DNA of 20,564 nt from an uncultured Brevibacterium sp. (GTDB lineage Bacteria > Actinomycetota > Actinomycetes > Actinomycetales > Brevibacteriaceae), in assembly GCA_902489185.1 (NCBI GenBank), contig CABTZC010000007.1, positions 1 through 20,564 of the forward strand, read 5' to 3'. The first letter of the stretch is position 1. Each line of letters starts with the position of its first letter. The notes beneath the pieces are model-generated. The model searched no databases and was not told where the DNA came from. It saw only the letters and a program-made list of their open reading frames with translations. The position numbers were made by a program, and so were the translations under genes. This document shows, piece after piece, positions 6,585 to 14,454 of the stretch.

Positions 6585-7565
6585 TTACTTCTTTTCCATT
6601 GCATCTGCCAGCTGGTTGTAGAACTTTGTGTACGTTTGCAGGCCCTCGTTGAGATAGGTGTCCTGTGGCATGTACACGATGTGCTTGTTCTTCACCGCGT
6701 TGACGTTCTTCAGGGCCTCCGACTCTGCAATCAGTTCATTTGCAGGCGTGTACTTTTCGCCGTTGTTTGCGCTCACCGCGGCGTCGCGGTCCATCACCAG
6801 AATCCAGTCCGGGTTGGATTTCGCGATCGCTTCGACCGAAATGTCATCGCCCTGGTGGTCACTCGACGAGTCTTTCACCTCCAGGGACGGAGTCAGTCCC
6901 AGCATGTCATAAACCGGTCCCAGCGTGCGACCGTCGTGCGGGGCTGCGAAGTTGATATTGCCACCAGTTGTGATGACAGACAGGACTTTTTCGTCTTTGT
7001 TGTATGCGTCCTTGACGCGCTTGACGGACGCGTCGAAGTCGTCGTTGAGCTTCTTGGCTTCGTCCTGTTTGCCAAAGATTTCGCCCAGCGTGGTGGTCTG
7101 CCGCTTGAGTTCTTCGCCCAGGTCTTCGCCGTCGCGTGGCTCAAGGTTCACAACCGGAGCGTCGCCTGCGTACTTCTTGACCTCTTCACCGTGGTCGCGG
7201 AAGCGCTGGCCGGTGATGACTAGGTCGGGCTTGGCGGCCACGATCACTTCAAAGTTGGGCTCACGATGGTTTCCCACGTCTTGAATGGAGTCATCTTTTT
7301 TCTGTGGGTTGTCCGCCGGCATGAGCTTCTTCGCAGCAGCGACAGGTGTGATTCCCCAGCTTTCCAGAGTTTCAAATGAACGGTTGTCCAAAGCAACCAC
7401 GCGCTTAGGGTCTTTGGGGATCTCAACTGTTCCCGAATTGTCCTCAATCGAGATGGTTTCCCCGGATGCGTTTTCTTCTCCTGAGGTGCCCGATCCGCAC
7501 GCACTCATGGTGAGGGTGAGCGCAGCGGCGGTCGCAAGTGCCGCTGTGAGCCGGCGAAGTTTCAT
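6585..7565 (-). CDS. Siderophore-binding lipoprotein (periplasmic-binding protein, FatB/YclQ/CeuE-like)
   Basis: 326 residues. A signal peptide with a Lys/Arg start (MKLRRLTAALATAAALTL) ends in lipobox TMSAC, with C23 as the lipidated cysteine, so the mature protein is anchored outside the membrane. It binds ferric siderophore and delivers it to the permeases. VALDNRSFETLESWGI, EVIVAAKPDLVITGQR, SNPDWILVMDRDAA and DTYLNEGLQTYTKFYN are reminiscent of the class III binding proteins for catecholate or petrobactin-type siderophores; the actual ligand is inference. The start at 7565 has AGGAGA with good spacing. It is the first gene of the importer operon, and a DtxR-like box covers its -10 region, so iron repression is expected. 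No siderophore synthesis genes lie in the window, so it may take up siderophores made elsewhere or by other species. Confidence 0.87.
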   Translation of the reverse strand: MKLRRLTAALATAAALTLTMSACGSGTSGEENASGETISIEDNSGTVEIPKDPKRVVALDNRSFETLESWGITPVAAAKKLMPADNPQKKDDSIQDVGNHREPNFEVIVAAKPDLVITGQRFRDHGEEVKKYAGDAPVVNLEPRDGEDLGEELKRQTTTLGEIFGKQDEAKKLNDDFDASVKRVKDAYNKDEKVLSVITTGGNINFAAPHDGRTLGPVYDMLGLTPSLEVKDSSSDHQGDDISVEAIAKSNPDWILVMDRDAAVSANNGEKYTPANELIAESEALKNVNAVKNKHIVYMPQDTYLNEGLQTYTKFYNQLADAMEKK

Positions 7566-7593
7566 ATCGTCTCCTGATGATCTGACGTGTAAG

Positions 7594-7612
7594 TAAGGTT
7601 AGGTTATCCAAA
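7594..7612. promoter_or_regulatory. DtxR/IdeR-type iron box
   Basis: TAAGGTTAGGTTATCCAAA matches the DtxR/IdeR consensus TTAGGTTAGCCTAACCTAA at 14 of 19 positions, with the AGGTTAG half intact. It lies 29 bases upstream of the binding-protein start and overlaps the predicted -10 box. It should therefore block transcription of the siderophore operon when the regulator carries Fe2+. It is about 90 bases from the divergent amidohydrolase start. Confidence 0.75.
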
Positions 7613-7630
7613 CTTTAGTGAATATGGCAA
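7601..7630 (-). promoter_or_regulatory. Putative promoter of the siderophore operon
   Basis: On the minus strand TTGCCA (7630-7625) and TAACCT (7606-7601) form a -35/-10 pair with an 18-base spacer. The start site would lie around 7595, leaving a short leader with AGGAGA before the ATG at 7565. The -10 is inside the DtxR-like box, the usual arrangement for iron repression. Confidence 0.5.
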
Positions 7631-7689
7631 TTCTTTTGTGCGCTAATTCGCATTTCGGTTGAGTGAGACGGCTCAAAGCGTCCCCGGCC

Positions 7690-7695
7690 TACACT
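7690..7695 (+). promoter_or_regulatory. -10 box of the amidohydrolase gene (leaderless)
   Basis: TACACT is followed by six bases (GGCCCC) and the ATG at 7702, with no Shine-Dalgarno. The same geometry is seen at uspA. It argues for the ATG at 7702 rather than the in-frame GTG at 7663. The -35 region has no strong match. Confidence 0.55.
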
Positions 7696-7701
7696 GGCCC
7701 C

Positions 7702-9360
7702 ATGACACAACTTTTCGTCAACGCGAACATTCACACGTTCGACCCCGCCAACCCACACGCCACCGCCATCCTCACCGACGGCGAAACCATCACAGCGGTA
7801 GGTGACGTGGAAGATTTGAAGACGAACACCTCGGGCGTGGAAACCGTTGACTTAGGTGGCGACACGGTCATTCCCGGCTTTGTGGACGCGCACCTGCACG
7901 CGCTCGCCCACGCGGAATCCCTAGCGGAACTCAACATCTCTAAAACCACCTCCCTGCCCGAGGCGGTCGAGGCTATCCGCGCATTCGCCGCGATCCTGCC
8001 CCAAGGTCAGTGGGTGACCGGCGGGCGCTGGGATTACAGCAAGTGGGGGCTTAGGCACCAGCCCGATAGGTCGTTGTTGGATGTGGCGTTGCCGGATCGG
8101 CCCGTGGCGCTGTGGTCGATCGACTTCCACACGCTGTGGTGCAACGGGGCGGCCCTGCGGGCGGCTGGAATTGACCGCAACACCCCGGACCCCCGAGGTG
8201 GAAAAATCGTGCGTGACGAACACGGCGAACCCACCGGGATTCTGCGCGAAGACGCCGCCACCCTGGTTGAGCGCGTCATTCCGCACTTGCCAGAAGAGAC
8301 ACTTGGCGAACTCATGCGCCACGCGCAAAAGCAGTGGTTGCAAGAAGGTTTGACTGGACTGCACGACATTGACGGTGAGTTCTCTAAGCGCGCGTGGAAC
8401 CAGCTGCGTGCAAGCGGTGACCTGAACATGCGCGTAGTGAAGTACCTGCGACTGGACGAATACGACTGGGCCAAAGGCACAGGGTGGACCACCGGCTCAG
8501 GTGACGACTGGTACCGCCACGGCGGGCTCAAACTGTTCTCTGATGGTGCCCTGGGGTCGCGTTCCAGTTATATGTCCTCGCCATACCCGGCTGAAGGTGA
8601 ACTGTATGAGACCGGAAGTGAGGCAGGCCAGAACTTCGGTATGCAGATCACCACGGAAAACGTGCTGATTGAGCAGATGCGGGATGCGTACGCTCACGGA
8701 ATTGTGCCCATCGTCCACGCGATTGGCGACCAAGCTAACCACCACGTCCTCAACGCATTCGAGCAGACACAATCTGACCGCCAGGCCGCAGAAGCGCGCT
8801 TAGGGCATCCGTTGCGCGCCAGGATTGAACACGCCCAGTTCGTGCAACCGCGCGACGTCGCCCGGTTTGCCAAGCTCGACATCATCGCGTCGATGCAGCC
8901 ACGCCACTGCATATCGGATTTGCACCTGCTCAACGCGCTTCGCCCAGACCCCAATCTGGCCGCATACGCATGGACCGCGCTCCTGGACGCAGGCGCACAC
9001 GTGGTGTTTGGTTCTGACGGGCCAGTGGAACCCACAACCCCGTTCGCGGCGATCTACGCCGCCATGACACGCGCCGACATCGCCGGAGACCCCACCACAA
9101 CATTCCAAGCCCAGAACCGCATGGGAGCCTACCAAGCGATCAGCTGCCATACAGCGGGACCGGCGTTCGCCTCGGGCATGGAAACCCGGGCCGGCGCGCT
9201 CAAAGCCGGGATGAACGCCGACTTCATCGCCATCAACCACGACCCCTTAAGCGTGACCGAGTTTGGCGACGACGACGCCCTGTTTGAACACGCAACCGCG
9301 ATCCGCGACACCGTCGTCAACACCACCGTGGTGGGCGGGCACATCCAGTTCCGCAGGTGA
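7702..9360 (+). CDS. Metal-dependent amidohydrolase, YtcJ type (Amidohydro_3)
   Basis: 552 residues from ATG 7702, normal for this family. It is predicted to be a cytoplasmic zinc-dependent hydrolase of amide or related C-N bonds; the substrate is unknown, as for most YtcJ relatives. The metal site is complete: FVDAHLH (H64, H66), GGLKLFSDGALGSRSS with the lysine that is normally carboxylated (K277), VHAIGD (H339), RIEHAQ (H377), and VFGSDGPVEPTTP with the catalytic aspartate (D439). The N-terminal strand FVNANIHTFDPANPHATAI and the C-terminal GMNADFIAINHDPL form the small beta domain of amidohydrolases. It is transcribed divergently from the siderophore operon with its own leaderless-type promoter. 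A link to iron uptake is not implied beyond the shared intergenic region. Confidence 0.85.
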   Translation: MTQLFVNANIHTFDPANPHATAILTDGETITAVGDVEDLKTNTSGVETVDLGGDTVIPGFVDAHLHALAHAESLAELNISKTTSLPEAVEAIRAFAAILPQGQWVTGGRWDYSKWGLRHQPDRSLLDVALPDRPVALWSIDFHTLWCNGAALRAAGIDRNTPDPRGGKIVRDEHGEPTGILREDAATLVERVIPHLPEETLGELMRHAQKQWLQEGLTGLHDIDGEFSKRAWNQLRASGDLNMRVVKYLRLDEYDWAKGTGWTTGSGDDWYRHGGLKLFSDGALGSRSSYMSSPYPAEGELYETGSEAGQNFGMQITTENVLIEQMRDAYAHGIVPIVHAIGDQANHHVLNAFEQTQSDRQAAEARLGHPLRARIEHAQFVQPRDVARFAKLDIIASMQPRHCISDLHLLNALRPDPNLAAYAWTALLDAGAHVVFGSDGPVEPTTPFAAIYAAMTRADIAGDPTTTFQAQNRMGAYQAISCHTAGPAFASGMETRAGALKAGMNADFIAINHDPLSVTEFGDDDALFEHATAIRDTVVNTTVVGGHIQFRR

Positions 9361-9400
9361 AGCGCGCGCTCAAGAAACCCCGCACGCGCTAGAACGTGAT

Positions 9401-9422
9401 TAAGATAGACAGCAACTAAGAT
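9401..9422 (+). promoter_or_regulatory. Candidate promoter region of the gcv transcript
   Basis: Two copies of TAAGATA start 16 bases apart (9401 and 9417), each containing a TANNNT -10-like hexamer. The second would place the transcription start about 40 bases before the glycine aptamer. An alternative -35-like CTGACA lies at 9433-9438 but lacks a good -10 partner. No hexamer pair is convincing; this is the most likely zone, not a firm call. Confidence 0.25.
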
Positions 9423-9470
9423 AAGTGAACAACTGACAACTGAATAACCCAACTCAATAGCCGTTTTAAC

Positions 9471-9618
9471 GTGCTTGGGGAGAGGCGCACACGCTGCGTC
9501 GCCGAAGGGGCAATTCCCTCCCCCGGAAACTCTCAGGCCAACACACCCAAGCACAAAGGCATTCTGAAGCCCGATCCACGCCAGTCATCGAAGCACGTGC
9601 GCGGATCAGGTGACAGAG
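9471..9618 (+). promoter_or_regulatory. Glycine riboswitch, single aptamer with 3' ghost aptamer
   Basis: P1 is a perfect 9-bp stem, GTGCTTGGG (9471-9479) with CCCAAGCAC (9546-9554). Inside are the conserved glycine-aptamer blocks: GGGGAGAGGC, GCCGAAGGGGCAA and CCGGAAACTCTCAGGCCAA. There is no second full aptamer. Downstream is a reduced two-helix element: TTCTG (9562-9566) with CAGAG (9614-9618), enclosing GATCC-A-CGC (9573-9581) with GCG-C-GGATC (9599-9607). This is the singlet type with a vestigial 'ghost' second aptamer that stabilises ligand binding. Glycine riboswitches ahead of gcv genes usually turn expression on when glycine is high. Confidence 0.92.
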
Positions 9619-9619
9619 C

Positions 9620-9655
9620 GGGGAGGAAACCGATGTAATCGTTCCTACGTGAGGA
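9620..9655 (+). promoter_or_regulatory. Proposed expression platform: SD-start-stop hairpin before gcvP
   Basis: A strong SD, GGGGAGG (9620-9626), precedes an ATG (9633) with ideal spacing, but this ATG is followed at once by TAA (9636-9638), a start-stop pair. The region folds: AGGAA (9624-9628) with TTCCT (9642-9646), and CGAT (9631-9634) with ATCG (9638-9641), loop GTA. The SD is in the stem and the ATGTAA spans the loop. The same TTCCT can instead use its last four bases to pair with AGGA (9652-9655), the SD of gcvP. The pairing is read from sequence; the switching role is inference. Confidence 0.5.
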
Positions 9656-9660
9656 CTCAT

Positions 9661-12633
9661 ATGACCACCGGTTCCCACCAACCTGCAACATCGATGGCCG
9701 TCACTTCCGCCGTAACAGGGGATGCACCTCGGCCATTTTCTGACCGCCACATTGGCGCCCGTGCCCACGAAACCCAGCAGATGCTCGACGCGATTGGCGT
9801 GGACACGCTGGAAGATCTGGTTCGTCAGGCGTTGCCACAAAACGTTCAGTTCGAAGGCGAACTTGATCTGCAGCAAGGCCTGGATGAGCACGTGGTTCTG
9901 GAGCAGTTGCGGGAAATCGCGAGCAAGAACCAGATGCGGGGGCAGATGATCGGCCAGGGGAACTACGACACCATCACCCCTGCCGTTATTCGCCGCAACG
10001 TTGCTGAGAACCCAGCATGGTACACCGCATACACCCCGTACCAGGCTGAGATCTCCCAGGGTCGCCTGGAAGCGCTCATGAACTTCCAGCAGGTCGTCAT
10101 CGACATGACTGGACTGCCCATCGCCAACGCGTCGCTCCTGGACGAAGCCACCGCAACCGCAGAAGCCGTTCTGCTCATGCGCCGGGCCAACAAGAAGGGC
10201 TCCACGGTTGTCCTGGACTCCGAATTGCACCCGCAGGTCATTTCGGTTGTCCGCACCCGTGCGCACGCCATGGACTTCCAGGTGCAGGTCGCTGATTTGT
10301 CCAAGGGCCTGGTGGGTGACGACGTGTTTGGAATCGTGTGTGCCCAGGTGGGTACCTCGGGTGAAATCCGCGACTTCGACGACGCTGTGCGCGGTGCCAA
10401 GGAACGCAACGCACTGGTGGTGTTCGCGACCGACCTGTTGGCTCTCACCCTCATGAAGTCACCCGGCGAACAGGGTGCCGACATCGCCGTCGGGTCCTCC
10501 CAACGTTTGGGTGTTCCGCTGTTCTTCGGTGGGCCGCACGCCGGTTTCCTATCAGTCACCAGCAAGCTGCGCCGTCAGCTGCCAGGTCGTCTGGTTGGTG
10601 TATCGACCGACCCTGAAGGCAAGGCCGCTTACCGCCTCGCCCTCCAGACGCGCGAACAGCACATTCGCCGCGAAAAGGCCACCTCGAACATCACCACCGC
10701 GCAGGCTCTGCTCGCTGACATGGCTGGGTTCTACGCTGTCTACCATGGGCCGGCCGGACTGACGCGGATTGCCAGCCGCATCCACCGTTTGGCGCACGCG
10801 TTCGCTCAGTGCGCGGCCAGTATTTCCGGCGCCGAGGTGGTCACAGGTACGTTCTTCGACACCGTGACGCTCAAGGTGGCTGACGCTGCGGCCGCTGTCG
10901 CAGCCGCGGATGAAGCAGGCATCAACATCCGCCATATCGATGACGCGCACGTGGGTGTGTCCTTTGGTGAGTCCCACGACGTGGCCGTGACAAACACCCT
11001 GCTCGAAGCGCTGGGTGCAAGCGAAACCATTGACGCTGAAGAGTTCGACAAGGCTGGCGAAGGAACATTCGGACCGGGTCACGTGGCAACCCCGCAGTTG
11101 CCGGAAAACCTGGTGCGCACCTCGGAGTTCCTCACCCACCCAACCTTCAACTCCTACGGCTCCGAATCCGACATGATGCGATACATGCGCGAACTCGCCG
11201 ACCGCGACCTGGCGCTGGATCGCACCATGATTCCGTTGGGCTCATGCACCATGAAGCTCAACGCGGCAGTGGAAATGGAACCTATCACGTGGCCGGAGTT
11301 CGCGTCTATCCACCCGTTCGCACCTGCCCAGCAGACTCAAGGCTGGGCCCAGTTGCTCACGGAACTGGAAGAGATGCTGGCCGAAATCACCGGGTACGAC
11401 AAGGTATCCCTGCAGCCCAACGCTGGATCACAGGGTGAGCTTGCGGGTCTGCTTGCGTTCAAGGCGTACCACGAAGCAAACGGACAGTCGCAGCGCGACA
11501 AGATCCTCATTCCAGCTTCTGCTCACGGAACCAACGCGAGTTCCGGTGCGTTGGCTGGGTTCGACGTGGTGACGGTCGCATCGGCTGAGGACGGGTCGAT
11601 CGACGTGGAGGACCTGGGTGCCAAGATCGCTGAACACGGTGACCGGGTTGCCGGAATCATGATTACCTACCCATCCACGCACGGAGTTTTCGAAGCCGAC
11701 GTGCGCAAAGTATGCGACATGGTTCACGAAGCCGGCGGCCAGGTTTACATCGACGGGGCGAACCTCAATGCCACGATTGGCTGGGCCAAGCTGGGTCAGA
11801 TCGGTGGCGACGCTTCGCACCTGAACCTGCACAAGACCTTTGCCATTCCGCACGGTGGCGGTGGCCCCGGTGTTGGGCCGATTGCGGTAGGTGCTCACCT
11901 GGCCAAATACCTGCCAGGCAACCCACTGGATGAGCAGTACGTGGACGGAAGCAACGCAGACGGCCTGCCTGTCTCCGGTGTTGTCCAGGGCTCCGCTGGT
12001 GTGACCCCGATTTCCTGGGCATACATCAAACTCATGGGTCAGCAGGGATTGCGTGTGGCCACCGAGCACTCACTGCTCACCGCCAACTACGTGTCCCGTG
12101 AACTCCAGGAGTACTTCCCAACCCTGTACACCGGTAACACCGGGTACGTGGCGCACGAATGCATCCTGGACCTCAAAGAGATCACCGCTCAGTACGGTGT
12201 GACGGCCGAAGACCTGTGCAAGCGCCTCATGGACTTTGGGTTCCACGCACCAACCTTGGCATTCCCCGTTGCGGGAACCGTGATGTTCGAACCAACCGAA
12301 TCCGAATCCAAGACCGAACTGGACCGCTTCATTGTTGCAATGAAGAAGATCCACCAAGAGATCACGGCGATTGGTTCTGACTACAGCTACGAAGAGTCGC
12401 CTCTGGCACACGCCCCACACACTGCAACCGTGGTGCTGGGCGAAGAGTGGGACCGTAAGTACAGTCGCGAACAGGCCGTGTACCCAGTGTCCAGCCTCAA
12501 GCGCAACAAGTACTTCCCACCTGTGGGACGTATCAACAACGCGATGGGTGACCGCAAGCTGGTGCCTTTCTGCCCGCCACTCGAAGCGTTCGACGTCGAC
12601 GCGAACTTCGACCTCATCGCCATTTCGATCTAA
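9661..12633 (+). CDS. gcvP: Glycine dehydrogenase (decarboxylating), P-protein of the glycine cleavage system
   Basis: 990 residues, the fused single-chain form (E. coli's is about 957). PLP-dependent decarboxylation of glycine transfers the aminomethyl group to the lipoyl arm of GcvH. The PLP lysine is K725 in HLNLHKTFAIPHGGGGPGVGP. The C-terminal half opens with DRTMIPLGSCTMKLNAAVEM, and the N-terminal half with FSDRHIGARAHETQQML and AENPAWYTAYTPYQAEISQGRLEA, all strongly conserved. The start at 9661 has GAGGA at 9651-9655 and gives a short leader before FSDRHIG; the in-frame GTG at 9610 lies inside the riboswitch and is unlikely. gcvT follows after 27 bases. Control by the glycine riboswitch just upstream is expected. 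Cytoplasmic. Confidence 0.96.
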   Translation: MTTGSHQPATSMAVTSAVTGDAPRPFSDRHIGARAHETQQMLDAIGVDTLEDLVRQALPQNVQFEGELDLQQGLDEHVVLEQLREIASKNQMRGQMIGQGNYDTITPAVIRRNVAENPAWYTAYTPYQAEISQGRLEALMNFQQVVIDMTGLPIANASLLDEATATAEAVLLMRRANKKGSTVVLDSELHPQVISVVRTRAHAMDFQVQVADLSKGLVGDDVFGIVCAQVGTSGEIRDFDDAVRGAKERNALVVFATDLLALTLMKSPGEQGADIAVGSSQRLGVPLFFGGPHAGFLSVTSKLRRQLPGRLVGVSTDPEGKAAYRLALQTREQHIRREKATSNITTAQALLADMAGFYAVYHGPAGLTRIASRIHRLAHAFAQCAASISGAEVVTGTFFDTVTLKVADAAAAVAAADEAGINIRHIDDAHVGVSFGESHDVAVTNTLLEALGASETIDAEEFDKAGEGTFGPGHVATPQLPENLVRTSEFLTHPTFNSYGSESDMMRYMRELADRDLALDRTMIPLGSCTMKLNAAVEMEPITWPEFASIHPFAPAQQTQGWAQLLTELEEMLAEITGYDKVSLQPNAGSQGELAGLLAFKAYHEANGQSQRDKILIPASAHGTNASSGALAGFDVVTVASAEDGSIDVEDLGAKIAEHGDRVAGIMITYPSTHGVFEADVRKVCDMVHEAGGQVYIDGANLNATIGWAKLGQIGGDASHLNLHKTFAIPHGGGGPGVGPIAVGAHLAKYLPGNPLDEQYVDGSNADGLPVSGVVQGSAGVTPISWAYIKLMGQQGLRVATEHSLLTANYVSRELQEYFPTLYTGNTGYVAHECILDLKEITAQYGVTAEDLCKRLMDFGFHAPTLAFPVAGTVMFEPTESESKTELDRFIVAMKKIHQEITAIGSDYSYEESPLAHAPHTATVVLGEEWDRKYSREQAVYPVSSLKRNKYFPPVGRINNAMGDRKLVPFCPPLEAFDVDANFDLIAISI

Positions 12634-12660
12634 TCAACCTCACACTCAAAGGAGTCGACG

Positions 12661-13797
12661 ATGACCAAACACACTCCGCTGTATGACATTCACGAAAAAC
12701 TGGGCGCTTCGTTCACCGACTTTGGTGGCTGGGAGATGCCACTGAAGTACCAGAACGAACTGGACGAACACCGCGCAGTGCGTGGTACGGCCGGTCTGTT
12801 CGACCTCTCCCACATGGGAGAAGTCCGTGTGAAAGGTGCTCAGGCCGGGGAGTACCTGGATTACGCAATGCTGTCCAAGTACTCGTCCATGAAGGTGGGC
12901 AAAGCTAAGTACGGTCTGCTCATTGATGAGAACGGGCACCTGATGGACGACCTCATCACGTACCGTCTGGCAGAAGACGAATACCTGATCGTGCCCAACG
13001 CGTCGAACACCCCGGCCGACGTGGAAGCGTTCACGAAGCGAGTAGACGCGTTCCTGGCCGCCAACCCCGGTGCCGACGTCACCGTGACCGACGAATCGGC
13101 CGACACCACACTGATCGCGGTTCAGGGGCCCGCCTCTGAAGACATTCTGTTGTCCACGCAGGACTCCGACGAAGCCCGCAACACCATCAAGGAACTGGCC
13201 TACTACGCATGGGCGCCACTGAAAGTGGGTGGCCTGGACATTCTGTTGGCTCGCACCGGGTACACCGGCGAAGACGGGTTCGAGCTGTACCTGCCCAACG
13301 CAGGCGCAGAAGAGCTGTGGAACGTGCTGACCGAAGCAGGCGCAAAGTTCGACCTGGTGCCAGCCGGTCTGGCAGCGCGCGACTCACTACGCCTGGAAGC
13401 CGGAATGCCGCTGTTCGGCAACGAACTCACCAACGACATCACCCCAGTCGAAGCAGGCATGGGTGGCATGGTCGCAGGTGCGCTGAAGAACAAGACAGAA
13501 TTCGTAGGACGCGAAGCACTCGAAAAACTGGACACATCAAAGGTCAGTCGCACCCTGGTTGGCCTTAGCTCGTCCGGCCGTCGCGCCGCCCGCAGCGGTG
13601 CCGAAATCAAAGCTGGCGAAAAGACGGTAGGGACGGTCACCTCGGGACAGCCTTCCCCCACCCTGGGACACCCCATTGCCCTTGCATATGTGGACGTGGA
13701 CCAGGCAGAAGCGGGAACCGAACTGGAAGCCGACATCCGCGGCAAGCGCTACCCCTTCACCGTGGTAGAAACGCCGTTCTACCGTCGCGAATCCTGA
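12661..13797 (+). CDS. gcvT: Aminomethyltransferase, T-protein of the glycine cleavage system
   Basis: 378 residues, typical length. It takes the aminomethyl group from GcvH, releases ammonia and makes 5,10-methylenetetrahydrofolate. Seen: FGGWEMPLKY (22-30), FDLSHMGEV (47-55), the active-site region NGHLMDDLIT with the conserved Asp pair D96/D97, RTGYTGEDGFELYLP, the ARDSLRLEAGMPLFGNEL stretch, and GRRAARSGAEI in the C-terminal domain. The ATG at 12661 has GGAG 6 bases upstream. It is 27 bases after gcvP and shares its transcript. gcvH follows after a longer 101-base gap containing small hairpins. The final residues YPFTVVETPFYRR match the family's C-terminal end. Confidence 0.96.
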   Translation: MTKHTPLYDIHEKLGASFTDFGGWEMPLKYQNELDEHRAVRGTAGLFDLSHMGEVRVKGAQAGEYLDYAMLSKYSSMKVGKAKYGLLIDENGHLMDDLITYRLAEDEYLIVPNASNTPADVEAFTKRVDAFLAANPGADVTVTDESADTTLIAVQGPASEDILLSTQDSDEARNTIKELAYYAWAPLKVGGLDILLARTGYTGEDGFELYLPNAGAEELWNVLTEAGAKFDLVPAGLAARDSLRLEAGMPLFGNELTNDITPVEAGMGGMVAGALKNKTEFVGREALEKLDTSKVSRTLVGLSSSGRRAARSGAEIKAGEKTVGTVTSGQPSPTLGHPIALAYVDVDQAEAGTELEADIRGKRYPFTVVETPFYRRES

Positions 13798-13801
13798 GCC
13801 G

Positions 13802-13882
13802 AAAAGTTAGAACTTTTTGTACTGAACAACCCATACATGAGGCACACTTGAAGTGATGCCCATCGTGCCCCAGCTCGGGCAC
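13802..13882 (+). other. Two small hairpins in the gcvT-gcvH gap
   Basis: AAAAGT (13802-13807) and ACTTTT (13812-13817) form an AT-rich 6-bp stem followed by T and G, only four bases after the gcvT stop; at best a weak terminator. GTGCCC (13865-13870) and GGGCAC (13877-13882) form a perfect 6-bp stem with a CAGCTC loop, ending 7 bases before the gcvH SD (GGA). They could tune the ratio of H- to T-protein by RNA stability or processing, but no function is shown. Confidence 0.35.
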
Positions 13883-13898
13883 CACGAAAGGAACATAC

Positions 13899-14288
13899 AT
13901 GGTTAACCTTCCAAAAGAACTGTCCTACTCCGCAGACCACGAATGGGTCAACGCAGCTCCTGACGCAATCGCTGGGGCAACCGTGCGCGTTGGTATCACC
14001 GAAGTCGCATCGGATGCGCTTGGCGAGGTCGTGTTCGTGGACGCACCCCAGGTGGGTGACACCGTCACCGCTGGTGAAGCATGTGGTGAAATCGAATCGA
14101 CCAAGTCGGTTTCCGACCTCATTTCGCCAGTCTCCGGTGAAGTCGTCGCCGTCAACGACGCACTCGAAGACAACCCAACCCTGGTAAACGACGACACCTA
14201 CGGTGAAGGCTGGATCTTCGAAGTCGCCGCAACTGAAGCCGGTGAACTCATGGACGCAGACGCATACGCAGAACAGAACAAGCTCTAA
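13899..14288 (+). CDS. gcvH: Glycine cleavage system H-protein (lipoyl carrier)
   Basis: 129 residues, the standard size. It carries the aminomethyl intermediate on lipoyl-lysine between the P, T and L proteins. K69 in GEIESTKSVSDLISPVSGEVV is the lipoylation site. The beta-barrel landmarks YSADHEWV near the start, VGITEVASDALGEVVFVDAP in the middle and GWIFEV near the end are all present. The ATG at 13899 has AAAGGA with a 6-base spacer. It is the last gene of the gcv run and is followed at 14299 by a strong intrinsic terminator. No lipB, lipA or lplA is in the window, so the lipoyl group must be attached by enzymes encoded elsewhere. Confidence 0.97.
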   Translation: MVNLPKELSYSADHEWVNAAPDAIAGATVRVGITEVASDALGEVVFVDAPQVGDTVTAGEACGEIESTKSVSDLISPVSGEVVAVNDALEDNPTLVNDDTYGEGWIFEVAATEAGELMDADAYAEQNKL

Positions 14289-14298
14289 AACGATCACA

Positions 14299-14342
14299 GG
14301 GGGTGCGCGACTCTCTCACGCAGAGTCCCGCGCCCCCTTTTT
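14299..14342 (+). terminator. Strong intrinsic terminator after gcvH
   Basis: A 16-position stem from GGGGG at 14299 (arm 14299-14314) pairs with the arm 14322-14337 ending CGCCCCC, with one G-U wobble and one C-C mismatch, loop of seven bases. A T5 run (14338-14342) follows directly. It ends the riboswitch-controlled gcv transcript and separates it from sdaA. Confidence 0.92.
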
Positions 14343-14454
14343 GGTGCGAATTTATGAACCTGGATACGCATTCGCGGGCACAACGAAGTGCCAAAACAAC
14401 AGCAGGAAACTGTAGCCAGCGTGGGGTAGTCGACGTGGAACAGGGAGGACAGCG

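Noticed and set aside
9610..9660. An upstream in-frame GTG start for gcvP
   Set aside because: It lies inside the riboswitch ghost aptamer, and conserved P-protein sequence begins well after 9661.
13802..13818. AT-rich stem with T-run after gcvT as a true terminator
   Set aside because: Only one G-C pair in a 6-bp stem and a short T-run; too weak to call, and gcvH is expected on the same transcript.
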